Shown here: positions 10,731 through 24,278 of the stretch, in pieces
Layout: the number at the start of each line of letters is the position of its first letter
How positions within the stretch are numbered: the stretch's first letter is position 1
NCBI GenBank assembly: GCA_963693315.1
Contig: OY856186.1
Span: forward strand, 130,634,451-130,698,450
Direction: 5' to 3'
Length of the DNA stretch: 64,000 nucleotides
Source: Diogma glabrata
Lineage: Eukaryota > Arthropoda > Insecta > Diptera > Cylindrotomidae
Notes under the pieces: generated by a model
The model's input: only the letters and a program-made list of their open reading frames with translations
The model's database searches: none
Told to the model about the DNA's origin: nothing
Made by a program: the position numbers and the translations under genes

Positions 10731-11036
10731 GTTTATGAAATTAATTGCCAAGGATGTAGTAAAAAGTATATAGGATCATCAAAAAGGAAGATACAAACGA
10801 GGTTCAAAGAACATACAAATGTCAAAATTCACTATGGCAAATCAGCCGTAGCAAACCATATTGTGGACAACAACCACAAAATTGACATTGCCAATTTAAA
10901 ACTAAAACACCAAGTTCGAGATAATCGCAAATTAGAAATAATAGAATCTTACTACATACAGCAAGAAGAAGAAGAAAACTTAATTATCAATGACAGAGGT
11001 CCAGTTTCCAGCCCACTATTTAATATTAGAAAATAA
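10731..11036 (+). pseudogene. Penelope-like element, C-terminal GIY-YIG endonuclease domain
   Basis: A 101-codon open frame ends at a TAA at 11034-11036. It reads VYEINCQGCSKKYIGSSKR at its start, followed by TRFKEH, KSAVANHIVDNNH, a LEIIESYYI segment, and a close with PVSSPLFNI. The Y..I..C..C...YIG...R...TRF.EH pattern is that of the GIY-YIG nuclease fused to the reverse transcriptase of Penelope-like retroelements. In this family the nuclease nicks target DNA. The CxxC pair and the later histidine correspond to the family's zinc-binding residues. A stop at 10707-10709 and the absence of any RT upstream show 5' truncation. The reading frame of the surviving domain is uninterrupted. Confidence 0.85.
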
Positions 11037-11345
11037 AACCCATTTCTTTAAACATTTAATATCTATAGATAAATTTTTTCAGTAATTAGGCTTATAAGTT
11101 TTTGGAAAAACCGTATTTCAATTTTGATCACCTCCCACATTTTATTACTTTGATTTCATTTCGGTTATGTACTGTTTAAATAATTTATTTTTATTGCCAT
11201 GTTTAAAATTTATGTATTGTCATTTAGTAGGTTATAAAACTATGTAAATTCTTTATTAAGTGTAGTTTAGAAACAATTATCCAGAGGAAGGACTCTTAGA
11301 GTTTGAAAATATTAGGATATTTAAATAAAAAATTTTGAAGTGTAT
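11037..11345 (+). mobile_element. Probable 3' untranslated tail of the Penelope-like element
   Basis: AT-rich sequence after the GIY-YIG stop. A block at 11280-11330 (ATCCAGAGGAAGGACTCTTA, then TTGAAAATATTAGGAT and AATAAA) resembles the 3' ends of Penelope-like elements, from memory. The exact end and any target duplication were not found. Confidence 0.4.
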
Positions 11346-12040
11346 AAGACGAATTGTTTTAATATATTATTAGTTTAAATAAAAAATTTAAGTAGAAACA
11401 GAATAATTCAAAAAAATTATCGAACCACATTAAATACATTATCCGAACTAACTCCATCAATACAATTTATGAACAGTTTTATTTAAGTTGGTTTAAACTA
11501 CTTTTATTAACATATTAAATCCACCAAAGATCAAATGAACTACGTCACAACTACAATTATACCATCACATATAATTTATAAGCAAACATTATCAAAAAAT
11601 TTTATTTCAAATTATCTTTTGTTGTTGTGTTTTTTTGTTCTTATTTAATCTTTTTTCAAACGGTTACTTAGTAAAAAAAATAAAAACAAAAAAGATTTTG
11701 ATAATTTTTCTATGGTATTGAATGGGAAATGGCTTGATATTTTTCTTGCAAGAGGTGCATTATAATGCTTATACAAATGGAACCTTTTGGGTTAGAAAGC
11801 AGAAATTTTTGAAGCTATAGTTTAAAAGTATGTTTAAAAGTTAAAATGAATTTAAATAACATAAACTGAAACATGATGATAGCATTGCGTTTTGCGTTTG
11901 TTTCATTTCAACAGCCTTAGGGTCTCAACCTTTAGACTTGAACTATTTTTTTTGAAAATTTTGGAAAGATTTATATTTTATACACGTAATCGAAGTTTTG
12001 AAATATGAGCTTGGCCATTTTCGGCTAGATCAAGGACAGC
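11346..12040. other. AT-rich spacer, nothing recognised
   Basis: No open frame of interest, no repeat boundary and no RNA gene seen. Confidence 0.5.
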
Positions 12041-12364
12041 AAAATTTAGTAAATTTTTAAAACAGCTGATTTTTGAGGAACCTGAAACGTCAAGGCTGTC
12101 ATCTGGATAAAAATGATAAAAAAATGATCAAATATTCAATATTTTAAATTTATTAAAATATTATGATTCAAACAGAAGTTATAGCGCCCTAGATTATTCG
12201 ACTTTTTAGGCTCTAGCCGCTTAACCAGTACCCGGATATGGCCAGTTCACGAATTTGTCCAAGACAATATTTGCCGAAACATACACAGAAAATTATTTTG
12301 GTGTAGGTCAAAAAATGCGACCGTGAGAGTGCCGCTAAATTCCGTTATACCTCATATCGTTATA
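12041..12364. repeat. Third unit of the GCGACCGTGAGAGTGCCG module (left part)
   Basis: Matches the units at 6.9-7.5 kb through AACAGAAGTTATA, TTAGGCTCTAGCCGC, GAATTTGTCCAAGA and GCGACCGTGAGAGTGCCG. It is interrupted after CTCATATCGTTATA by the mariner-superfamily insertion. The module resumes at about 13786-13910. Confidence 0.65.
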
Positions 12365-13910
<1,546 letters not shown>

Positions 13911-14774
13911 AAGTATGTCATACAAACTTTAGTCAACAGTCAATTTATTTTTCTTTTCAATACCTATAAATTTAAGTTATCTAGTTTTAATGTGGTTAGT
14001 TAAATCATTTTTATTCTTTGACATGCAAGTGTAACAGCTGTTTCTTGACGTCCGAGGAAGGTTTATCAATTATGACCCGCAGCATCGTGGAATATTCCCT
14101 TTCTCATCATATTACAGTGTATACACCTTAAGCGAGCTTTATTTAGATTTTGTTTTAGAACTTCTCATAATTTCAGTAAAAAAGTGTAAGACTTACCTTA
14201 AATCTTACTAGCTTATGTCAAATTGATCATCTCTGATGTCAATAAATAAAAAAGAATAACTTAAATTAAATTTTAAATAAACTTATTTATTTAATGTTTC
14301 AAATAATTTATCTTCTTCAGTTTTTCAAAATATATTATTATATTACGATGTTATATTACGATACCTTAAAACTACCTGTCCAAAAAAATCAATAAACTGT
14401 CTATTTGTCATACTTACTTTATCAATTTACTTTCTTTCAACATGAGCCAAATTTTAGAAAATCCTTTTTGTTACGAAAAACTTGATAAAAATCAACGTCA
14501 AAAACCAAGATAAACTTGCAAAACTTTCTAAATCAATTTCATTTTTTTACTTTCTCCCGAAAAAGTATAAGAAAATAACTAAGTTTTATGGGGAATTTAT
14601 TTCGAAATAAAATTTTCCATTATTTAATTATATTTCAAAGAATACTAACTTATTCGATTGATTTTCATAGTTCAAATTGTATTTAATAGGAAAGTATATA
14701 AATGAGACACATACGATTATTAGATAATTAGTTTGTTTAACAAAATAAAAGGGTTTAAATAGTATATTCTTCAA
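13911..14774. other. AT-rich spacer, nothing recognised
   Basis: No motif-bearing frame or repeat boundary found. Confidence 0.5.
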
Positions 14775-14885
14775 CGATGCCGAAAACAACATATTTTGAA
14801 GCGAGAGGACAGTATATCAGCCGAGGCGATAGCCGAGTTTGGTAATGGTCGCGAGATTCAAAATATGACTTTCGGCAAGTAGAGA
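14775..14885. repeat. Foldback island 5
   Basis: Arms ATGCCGAAAACAACATATTT (from 14777) and AAATATGACTTTCGGCAAGT (to 14880) pair imperfectly over about 30 bp. The GC-richer centre contains GCGAGAGG, CCGAGGCGATAGCCGAG and GGTCGCGAG. Similar GCGAG-rich centres occur at 3010 and 52920. Confidence 0.6.
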
Positions 14886-15051
14886 CTGTACTTTTTCTAC
14901 TACTCTTTTAAAAATTATTATTAATTATTAAACATTTTCATTTATAATTACATACAATTCAAATTTTAAAACATACAAACATCCAAACAAAATCTTAAAA
15001 TTTATAGTTATATTTCTGCTTTTAAAATGTAGATGACTCAATATGAATAAA

Positions 15052-15318
15052 TGTAACGTTCGCAATATTCGCAAAACAATAATAAAACCAATTCATCTTC
15101 TTTTTCTAATTCAATAAAAATATATTTCAATAGTTTCAGTTCACTTTTACATTAATAATAATTTTAAAATTTGCTAATACTTAACGGCTAGTTAAATCTC
15201 GAATATACTATAAAAAACAAACGAACGTACTCAATTTTATTTCCAATTCTAACGAACAGATGTCGTTGCTAATTTTTGTTGAATCTGTGGTATTACACGA
15301 TTGATTAGAAAACGTCAA
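15052..15318 (+). repeat. 5' LTR (visible part)
   Basis: Starts TGTAACGTTCGCAATATTCG and runs into the N gap. It matches 20711-20977 except for two substitutions (A/T and C/T). The LTR end and primer-binding site are hidden by the gap. Confidence 0.9.
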
Positions 15319-15518
15319 NNNNNNNNNNNNNNNNNNNNNNNNNNNNNNNNNNNNNNNNNNNNNNNNNNNNNNNNNNNNNNNNNNNNNNNNNNNNNNNNNN
15401 NNNNNNNNNNNNNNNNNNNNNNNNNNNNNNNNNNNNNNNNNNNNNNNNNNNNNNNNNNNNNNNNNNNNNNNNNNNNNNNNNNNNNNNNNNNNNNNNNNNN
15501 NNNNNNNNNNNNNNNNNN
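15319..15518. other. Assembly gap (200 N)
   Basis: Exactly 200 N, possibly a nominal size. It lies where the 5' LTR ends, a typical place for assemblies to break on identical LTRs. Confidence 0.98.
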
Positions 15519-15848
15519 TGAATATTTTTTATTTTTCAATTTTTTTAAAAAAATAAATAAATATTTTTAGGGGTGCTATCGTCAATAAATAATTTTAGGT
15601 ATATAATTAATTCTGAAATTTCAGCATATCTGAAATTAAATAAATAAATTATATTTTTATATATAATATTTTAGGAATTTTTGTGAAAGGTAAAGCAAAG
15701 ATTAGGTACGTCGGTGGTCGTTTTGTTCTTTTACGGAATTTGGTTTTTACAATTTTTTGCGTTTTCGAATTGAGCGTTCGTTGTTTTTTTTTTTCCGTTT
15801 TTGCATTTTTCATTATTTTTTACATTTACAGCGTACTAACTATTTTTT

Positions 15849-17215
15849 TTGTTGTTGGGAATTGGTTTACATTGTTGTCGTCTGCGAGTTAATAATTTTT
15901 CGGGTTTTACCATCAAAATTTCAAACCAACTAGACGTTGACCATCCGTTCTATGGTTTGGAACCCACCGAACTACAGATCGAATATCACACCCCGAACTA
16001 CAGTTCGGGGTGTGAACTTCAGGGAGAGCAGTGGACTTCGCAATACCACAATTGGGTCCATCACTCCAATCTGAACACACACACATTAATCCAGCATTAG
16101 TACAACCGCAAGTACAATTAAATTATCCATCAGTACCACAGGTACAACTACCACCAATATATCCACCAGCTCCACTAACAGCACCACCACCATACAACCA
16201 ACCTCCTCAGGTATGGCGTGACGCGGCTCCAGCGTTAGCACCAGTGGAGTACCGAGGGGTTCGTGGGAACAATTTGAGTCGTTATGACTCAAATTGGGTT
16301 CCAACCTTCACAGGAGATGGTCACTCTCCTGATGTTCATGAGTTTGTTCACAGAGTTGAGGCGGCTGCCAGGAGGGACCGTGTGAATTGGGACGACCTTA
16401 GGTCTATCGTTCCACGGTATCTCAAGGGGGCTGCCGACAGATACTATTTGAACTTAACTCATGAATATGAGGTGGTGACCCTATCCAGTGCTAAGGGAGG
16501 GACTCCTACAAACCTTCGGTACGCTCACTGATGATAAGGCGATCTTGCGCGTTCTTCTGAACCGCAAACAAAAGTCAAAGGAGAGCGTATACGAATATCT
16601 AGTGGAGATTGGTTCGTTGGAGCACGTCCATTTGCTGACCGTGAAATGCTAGAGATTGCTCGGGAGGGACTGAGTGTGGAGCTCAAAAATGCTACACTTG
16701 CAGCAACAATACATTCAATGGATGAACTTCGGACTTTATGTCAGAAGTTTGAACGTTTGTGGTCCACACCAGTTCCGACCAGAACATCAAACTTAAGAAT
16801 TAGCGAGCTACAGCAAGTGGATGATTATGAAGTGGATGCTGAACCAGAACGACATGGATGTATTGAAGCGATGGAGTCAGCACCGAGACGGATATTGCAG
16901 CGACCTGGCATAACATCGGATAACATTCAACCTGGTCCATCAATATCCAGACAACCAATAGTGTGTTTCAGATGTGGAGTAAATGGTCATCGAGCTCCTG
17001 ATTGCTCTAAGAATCGGATAAAATTGTATTGCTGGAAATGTAACAAACCGGATGTGGTTTATGCAAATTGTTCATATTGTCACCCGTCGGTAAACTACCG
17101 TCCGAGAGTACATGCTTCGGGGATGGTACCCTCGGTTCAACATCCAATGAGCCCGAAGAGATCGACGAGAGATGTAGGAACGCAGAACGATCCACCACCA
17201 AGGAAAACAGAATAA
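15849..17215 (+). pseudogene. gag of the Ty3/Gypsy element (frameshifted)
   Basis: The structural protein region lies in several frames. A proline-rich N-terminal part (about 16031-16300) is followed by a capsid-like segment (WVPTFTGDGHSPDVHEFVHR, then RSIVPRYLKGAADRYYL). A frame change falls near 16480-16510, a second open frame covers FGTLTDDKAILRVLLNRKQK to about 16615, and a final frame runs from 16646 to a stop at 17215. The last part holds a CCHC zinc knuckle (CFRCGVNGHRAPDC) followed by a second cysteine cluster (CWKCN...CSYC). A 14-bp perfect hairpin sits at 15986-16015. No clear ATG start survives. The zinc-finger order is usual for gypsy nucleocapsids, which package RNA. Confidence 0.8.
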
Positions 17216-20200
17216 AATCACCTAGTACATTTAATTTCCCATCATTACATCACACATATTTTAGACGTCTTGAACGCAACATCAGATATTGGAGGATGAG
17301 GAAATTATTTCGTAAAGCATGTATTTCATCTATCCTTTCAGAAACAAAGGATCCTCGGCCGCGATTGACAATTAAGATTTTGGAAAAACATATTTCAGGA
17401 CTATTGGATAGTGGAGCGTCAATCACAATACTTGGAAGAAATTCCTTGGAATTATTGGAATCAGCAGGTACAAGTTACCGTAAGTACACTTCGTGTATTC
17501 GTACGGCAGATGGTACTGCAACAAAAATTTTGGGTTACATCGAAATTCCAATAACTGTGAATGGCTCCACTAAACCAATGCGATTCCATATAGTCCCTGG
17601 TTTACGAGAAGAGCTCTACCTGGGCATAGATTTCTGGGAGAAATTTGGTATTGTTCCTTCTTTTGTTAGTGAACTGACTCGTACAGAGCCACAAAATTTA
17701 AATATACATAACCTCACCACTGACCAGCAACGAGAACTGGATATGATCAAGGATTCTTTCCCGTCATTTGAAGTGTCTGAACTCGGAAAGACTTCTTTAG
17801 TTGAACATGTCATCGATGTTGGTGATAGTGCACCTGTTAAACAGAGGCACTATCCCACATCGCCGGCTGTTCAACTAAAGGTTTATGCCGAACTCGACCG
17901 AATGCTTCAAATGGGCGTGATCGAAGAGTCTAACAGTTCTTGGTGCTCGCCAGTGGTTTTGGTACAAAAAGAATCTGGTAAAAACAGATTATGTATTGAT
18001 AGCCGTCGTGTCAATTCACTAACGAAAAAGGACGCTTACCCACTTCCCTTGATTGATGGCTTACTAGGTCGTCTAAATAGCACAAAGTACATTTCCAGTA
18101 TTGATCTCAAAGATGCTTTCTGGCAGATTCCTCTGGCAGAAGCATCTAGAGACAAGACAGCCTTCACAGTGCCTGGTCGTCCATTGTATCAATTCCGGGT
18201 TATGCCCTTTGGATTGTGCAATGCTCCCCAGACAATGTGTCGGCTAATGCACAAAGTGATACCAAATCAATATCACGAAAATGTCTTTGTTTATTTAGAT
18301 GATCTATTGGTAGTCTCTTCCACGTTCCAGGAACATATGGAATTGCTGTCCAAAGTCTCTTCATTGTTAAGAGCGGCTGGGTTAACAATAAACCTCAAGA
18401 AAAGCAAATTTGTTCTGAGAGAGGTGAAATACTTAGGATTTTTGGTTGGTGAAGATGGTCTTCGAACAGACCCTGACAAGGTAAGAGCTGTAGCAGAGTA
18501 TCCAGCTCCATCTACAGTAAAACAAATACGTAGACTATTGGGAATGGCTGGTTGGTACCAACGTTTCATACCAAATTATGCAAGCGTGGTATCAGCAATT
18601 ACGGGCTTATTAAAGAAAAGTTCTGGGAAATTGAAATGGACATTGGAAGCGCAAGCTGCTTTCGAAAATTTAAAACGATTGCTAACTACAGCACCAGTAT
18701 TGATAAACCCTGACTATAACAAAGAGTTCTTTATTAGATGCGATGCGAGTCTGACAGGGATAGGTAGTGTGTTGTATCAGGTTGATACTGACGGACAAGA
18801 GTGTCCGATAGCCTTCATGTCGAAGAAATTAAATAAAACTCAAAGAAATTACTCAGTTTCTGAGCTTGAATGTCTTGCGGCAATTCTGAGTGTGAAGAAA
18901 TTTAGGGGCTATGTTGAGGGTCACCGATTTACAATTGTGACTGATCACTCAAGTCTGAAGTGGCTTATGTCACAGAAAGACTTGAGTGGTCGTCTGGCTA
19001 GGTGGAGCCTAAAACTCCAACATATGGATTTTACCATTGTCCACCAAAAAGGTACCCAAAATATAGTCCCTGATGCTCTATCTCGTCTTTATGACGATAC
19101 ACATGAGGAATTGACGGAAGCATTAACACATCACATTAACGACATTAAAATCGACAATGAAGGTTATCGGCACAACGAATATACGGATATGATAGCCAAA
19201 GTTCAGTCATCTCCTAAGGACTTTCCATCTGTTAAAGTCGTGGATGATAAGCTATACATACGTATTGAGCCAGGACCTGATGCAATACCCAACGATGTTC
19301 CTGTGTGGAAGCTCTGGGTACCAAAACCGATGACTTCCAACATGATTCAGAAACATCATGATGATAGTACTGCTGCTCATGGAGGTGTTAAAAAGACTTT
19401 AGAATTACTTCGACGTCTTTATTATTGGCCGGGCATGGCGTCGCAGGTACACAACTATGTTGTGTCCTGCGACACATGTAAACAAACAAAAGCCACGAAT
19501 CAGATATTGCGTCCTCCGATGCAATATCAATTCGAAACAGCACGTCCATGGCAGAGAGTCTATATAGATTTTCTGGGACCGTACCCTCGTTCTACACTTG
19601 GGAATACGGTATTACTGATAGTTCTGGATCATGCTACGAAGTTTGTATTACTGAAACCACTTAGAAACGCAACTTCACCGAAGGTGAATGCTTTTCTAAG
19701 GAATGAAGTGTTTCTTACATATGGGGTACCAGAGTTTCTGCACAGTGACAATGGCAAACAGTTCACTAGTAGGAACTTTCAAAGTCTTTTGTCAGATTTC
19801 GGCATAAACACATTAGGACCGGTGTCTATAGTCCTCAAAGTAACGCGTCAGAGCGGGTCAATAGGTCAGTTCTAGCAGCAATTCGAGCGTTCATAAAAGG
19901 TCAACATACCAAGTGGGACTCACAAATTGGTGAAATCGCATATGCACTGCGGGCTGCAGTACATTCAGCTACCAAGTACTCACCGTACTATTTATTATTT
20001 GGTCAACATCCAATATCGGATGGAAATACTTACCAATTGTTGAGACCACTACACCAGCTTGGTGAAGATGCTGGTGAGGAATTAGAACGCTCTGATCATT
20101 TGACTTTGCTCAGGAACCGGGCTCAGGAAAATTTAAAAGCAGCTTTCAAGAAATCGCAACATCAGTATAACCTGCGATCTAAACTACGGACTTTTCAACC

Positions 20201-20384
20201 ACAACAACGTGTGTTTGTACGGCAACATCATTTGAGTGACGCTACAAAAAAATTCTCGGCAAAATTGGCTCCAAAGTTCTTACCTGCAATGATTAAGACT
20301 AAGATTGGAAATGTACTCTACGAGTGCACAGATATGAGCGGTAAGAATCTTGGAGTCCATCACGCGAAAGACATCAGGGAATGA
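17068..20384 (+). pseudogene. pol of the Ty3/Gypsy element
   Basis: Overlaps gag by about 148 nt in the -1 frame, as in gypsy elements that use -1 frameshifting. Domains in order: aspartic protease with DSGA (about 17407); reverse transcriptase with VYLDDLLVVS (about 18290); RNase H with RCDASLTGIG (about 18740) and KGTQNIVPDALSR (about 19050); integrase zinc finger (HHDDSTAAHGG...CDTC, 19350-19480); integrase core with YIDFLGPYP and SDNGKQFTS. A one-base frame change at about 19811-19816 interrupts the core just before its catalytic glutamate region. The frame then stays open to a stop at 20384. All RT and RNase H motifs are intact. The rest of the integrase (ATKYSPYYLLFGQHP and the basic C-terminus) is in the second frame. 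Confidence 0.9.
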
Positions 20385-20710
20385 TGTCTTTTCGTTAGGT
20401 AGGGTAGTTCCTCTGTCTGGTTGTTGTCTCTGGGGTTCACATCTCCCGTGTCATGCTTACTGGTTGTATCGGGGTGTCCATGGTGCTGACGTTCGGATGG
20501 ATGGTCGGTCTCAATACTCAGTGGAGTTCCTAGGGACTTCATGAGTGTTGGAACCTGTCATCGGCCTTGACGCCAGTGACTGTGGGTATCTCGATCCCAG
20601 ATACAGTTTAATAGGTGGAAGTAGTTCGGTGGTTTTCTGTCATGGAGGGGATGGCGACGTTTTTGTGATTTCAAGAGTCAAAATCTTGGGTTTTTACCTT
20701 GAATTCATGG
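20385..20710 (+). other. 3' non-coding region of the Ty3/Gypsy element
   Basis: GC-richer than the surroundings, with stops in all frames. A purine run (GGAGGGGATGG) at 20645-20655 could be a relic polypurine tract but does not abut the LTR. Confidence 0.6.
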
Positions 20711-21037
20711 TGTAACGTTCGCAATATTCGCAAAACAATAATAAAACCAATTCATCTTCTTTTTCTAATTCAATTAAAATATATTTCAATAGTTTCAGTT
20801 CACTTTTACATTAATAATAATTTTAAAATTTGCTAATACTTAACGGCTAGTTAAATTTCGAATATACTATAAAAAACAAACGAACGTACTCAATTTTATT
20901 TCCAATTCTAACGAACAGATGTCGTTGCTAATTTTTGTTGAATCTGTGGTATTACACGATTGATTAGAAAACGTCAAAAAAAATCACATTCTTGTCTAAT
21001 TAGAAAAATTCGATTTTTTAAAAATTCAATTCATGTT
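20711..21037 (+). repeat. 3' LTR
   Basis: About 327 bp starting TGTAACGTTCGC. The end is placed where similarity to the diverged solo LTR at 33923-34260 stops (around TTCATGTTT), so it is approximate. Confidence 0.8.
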
Positions 21038-21793
21038 TAACTTTGAACGGGAAAGATCACTATTTGAATTTTAAGTAAAATCAAATCAAATAAAAATAAA
21101 AATTTTATACTGTTTTAATGAAGATTGTATTAAAGTGAATCTTATGGTTTCTGAATCGAGGAATAAATATTATAAAACAAATTATTTTGTGTTGTGTGAT
21201 TTCATAAAGCAATTTTCGTGTGAGAATTATACAAAATATAAAATATTGAAGGAAAAAAATAGTTACAGTAATTTTTGGTGGGATCCAGAAATATTTGCGT
21301 GATAACAAATCTAATACATGTGTATTTTTCAATATAAAACTTATAAATCAAATTTAACTAAAAAGAAAAATGAGAGGAATTACACATTCTATACAAAATA
21401 AAATAAATACAAATTGATATCCCGGTATACAGTGTTTTCTAATAGCTATACGTATAGATTTTTTCATTCTGTCAAAGTTGAATAAACAGTTTGTAAGGCG
21501 AGCTTGAATCAACCGAAAGAAAGATCAAAACCTGGGGTCCACCAATCAACAATTTAAGATAAGTTATTGTTTTTATTTTATACTAGTATTGAAATTTAGT
21601 TTTTTTGTGTGTTTTAACTTGGTTTTTTTGATGATAGAATAATTTTATAAAACTTAAGAGATTCCCAATTTTCAGGCTTCGTGTGGGGACAAACGCTATC
21701 CCGTAGTATCATTTTTGATTTGTGATAAAAGTTCAATCCGATTCACGAAGTGAATCACCTTGCAATATAAATTATCTATTTTTATGTCATAAA
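21038..21793. other. AT-rich spacer
   Basis: No gene recognised. A small palindrome GATTCACGAAGTGAATC lies near 21752-21768. A 75-codon minus-strand frame (21105-21332) has no recognisable features. Confidence 0.5.
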
Positions 21794-22015
21794 CAAAACC
21801 GTCTTTAGTTACAAGCCTGATTGTCTGTTCGTACAAATAATCGTCAACTTTATACATATACATTATACGTATTTTTATTCTATTTACACTACCAAACTCT
21901 ATATTTTTATTTTATTTGATCTATAAAGTCCCTTAAATCATTAAATAATACATCTTTAAAGGTTTATTGTTTTTGCATTTCGCGTCTAGTAGGCTTATAA
22001 CTAAAGACGGTTTTG
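21794..22015. mobile_element. 222-bp MITE with 25-bp TIRs
   Basis: CAAAACCGTCTTTAGTTACA at 21794-21818 is inverted at 21991-22015 with one mismatch in 25. The interior is AT-rich and non-coding. Flanks share ATAAAC-like sequence, but a target duplication cannot be fixed. Confidence 0.7.
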
Positions 22016-22674
22016 TAATAAACAAAATCAAATTAAAAATTTTTATTATTATTTTTAAAATAAAAACAACAGTTTTGATTTAGTTTTTGTATGGGGATGA
22101 CGTTACGTAGATTCCTGATATATTTTAAAACAACGTAAATTATTTTATGTAAATAAATATTTCTATTTCGTTTTTCTTAAATAAAAATGCGAAATAATTT
22201 TTTTTTTAAATATCTTAACACCAACTGTTTGTTACCATTTTAGTTTAAAAGAATATATGAATATTATATAGTTAACTATTATTATTTTTACATTTTTAAT
22301 GTAAATTGTTCGTAAATAATTCTAAAATTAATTAACGTCATCTTCCAATGAGACACAAATTAACACTAACAAAATTATTTCATTAAATAAATTAATTATA
22401 TTAACGGGTGTTCTAGGATGTTTTATTCTAGTTAAGAAATTAGAAAATAGATGGCTTTTAAAAAATTACTTTCGTCACTAGGTACAAAAGTAATTTGTAT
22501 AGGTTTTTTTATCACTGGTTACGAAAAAGAAATTTTCATGAATGAAATAGTTATTGTTTATAAATAAATGTTTTGTTTAAATCGTGTTTTAAATTAAAAA
22601 TTAATAAAAATTACTAAATTAAATACTATTAATTAACAAAAAGATTAAATGAGAGTTCACAAATACAACTAGAA
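22016..22674. other. AT-rich spacer, nothing recognised
   Basis: No motif-bearing frame, repeat boundary or RNA gene seen. Confidence 0.5.
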
Positions 22675-24278
22675 AAATATGGAGGGGCTGAAATCTCACA
22701 GCTCTGAGATATCAAGACTTCGGGCTGGGTAAAGGATTTTGATATAGTTTTCGGCAAAAAACTTTTATGAGGACATGGTTTTTAGTTTTGGGCAGCGATA
22801 TATATCAAACATAACTCTTTGTTAACGTACAAGTATCTCTGTTTAAAAATTTATTACAAAACTAACACGAAACATCAATACGTTGCCGGAAAATTATAAT
22901 CAAAATTCCAAAAATATTGTTAAATTAAATAAAATCAAACTTTGCAAAATTCCAAAAATAAGAATGAAATCAAATATTTAAACTTTTTCTAAATTCCAAT
23001 AATATTTCAAAAATTCTTAAAAATTCAAACTTTTTCCAAAATTCTAAAAATGCTGCAAAAATTATTACAAAATCAAATATTGAAAATTTTTTTAAAATTC
23101 CAAAAATTATAATAATATCAAAAATAAAAAATTTTTCAAAATTCTAAAAATATTCCGAAAATTCTTACAAAATCATAAATTAAAACTTTTGCCGAAATTC
23201 TAAAAATATTGCAAAAATTATTACAAAATCAATAATACAAACTTTTTCAAAATTCCAAAAAAATATTTCAAAAACTATAACAAATTCAAAAATTTCCATG
23301 TCCAACTTCATTTTAAATTACATTTACGTCATAAAAACACCTTCATTTTTTTCCAAAAAATTGGCTAAAAAAATAAATGAAATCATTGTTTGACACGCTT
23401 GACATTATTTTTTGACAAACTTATATTGCCATAATTCTCAATAATAATAATAAAATTTCATTTCAAAGAAACAATTTTATATTTTTTCCAAAATATTGGG
23501 TAAAAAACTAAATAAAAATCTTTTGAACACTTGACAACATTTTTTTGACAAGCTTACAATGCCATAATTCTCAATAATAATAACAAAATCTCATTTCAAA
23601 CAAACAATTAATTTTATTTTTTTCCAAAAAATTGGGTAAAAATATAAATAAAAATCTTTCTTTTGACACACTTGACAACATTTTTTTGACAAACTTATAA
23701 TGCCATAATTCTCAATAATAATAATAAAACTTCATTTCAAACAAACAATTAATCTTATGTTTTTTCCAAAAAATTAGGTAAAAAAATAAATAAAAATCTT
23801 TCTTTTGACACACTTGACAACATTTTTTTGACAAACTTATAATGCAATAATCTAGTTTTTGATCTCACATACCAATCCCGACCATCAAGATTTCTCCAAA
23901 TTTAATGTTCCTACTCGTAATCACTTAAAATGAACGTTTTTTAAGCCAAAAATATGAAAATTTGCTATTTTTGACACACATAATGATTTTTTTGACACCC
24001 TTCTGGTACAGTTATCGAACACAGCGTCCTTTCGGACCTGTCCCTTGTGAATACCTATTTTTAGAAAAAAAATTTTGAAATCCCTCCAGCGGTTTTCCCT
24101 GCAGCGTAGGTAATGACGGACGGCCGGACGGCCGGCTAGCCGACAGACAAACATACATTTTTTTTGTTGCTTTTTTAGAATCAGGAGGTCCTTAAACGTC
24201 GAGAAATGCCAAAAAAGTGGGGGTAAGAATTTCACTTTTGGCTCATGAATGTAATACTTAGGTCTTTCAGACCGAAGT
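22675..24278 (-). mobile_element. HINE-like repeat, copy 3 (complete, minus strand)
   Basis: The 3' end at 22675 reads TATGGAGGGGCTGAAATCTC with the ATCTCA/TGAGAT hairpin, then GACTTCG; here one base of the internal GGTCTG is changed to GGGCTG. The 5' end at 24278 ends AGACCGAAGT. Tandem ~140-bp units lie around 23400-23850. It faces copy 4 across a 17-bp spacer. Confidence 0.8.

Larger units (their letters stand above)
15052..21037 (+). mobile_element. Ty3/Gypsy LTR retrotransposon
   Basis: About 6 kb: 5' LTR (start 15052), a gap, gag, pol in the order protease-RT-RNase H-integrase, about 325 bp of 3' non-coding sequence, and 3' LTR (start 20711). The visible 267 bp of the two LTRs differ at only two positions, so insertion was recent. 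Gag and pol nevertheless carry frameshifts, so this copy looks inactive unless some of them are assembly errors. No envelope-like ORF. The protease-before-RT order and the gag zinc-knuckle style suggest an Mdg3-like clade, tentatively. Target duplication not resolved. Confidence 0.9.

Noticed and set aside
15301..15570. Open frames spanning the gap
   Set aside because: They consist mostly of N and have no meaning.
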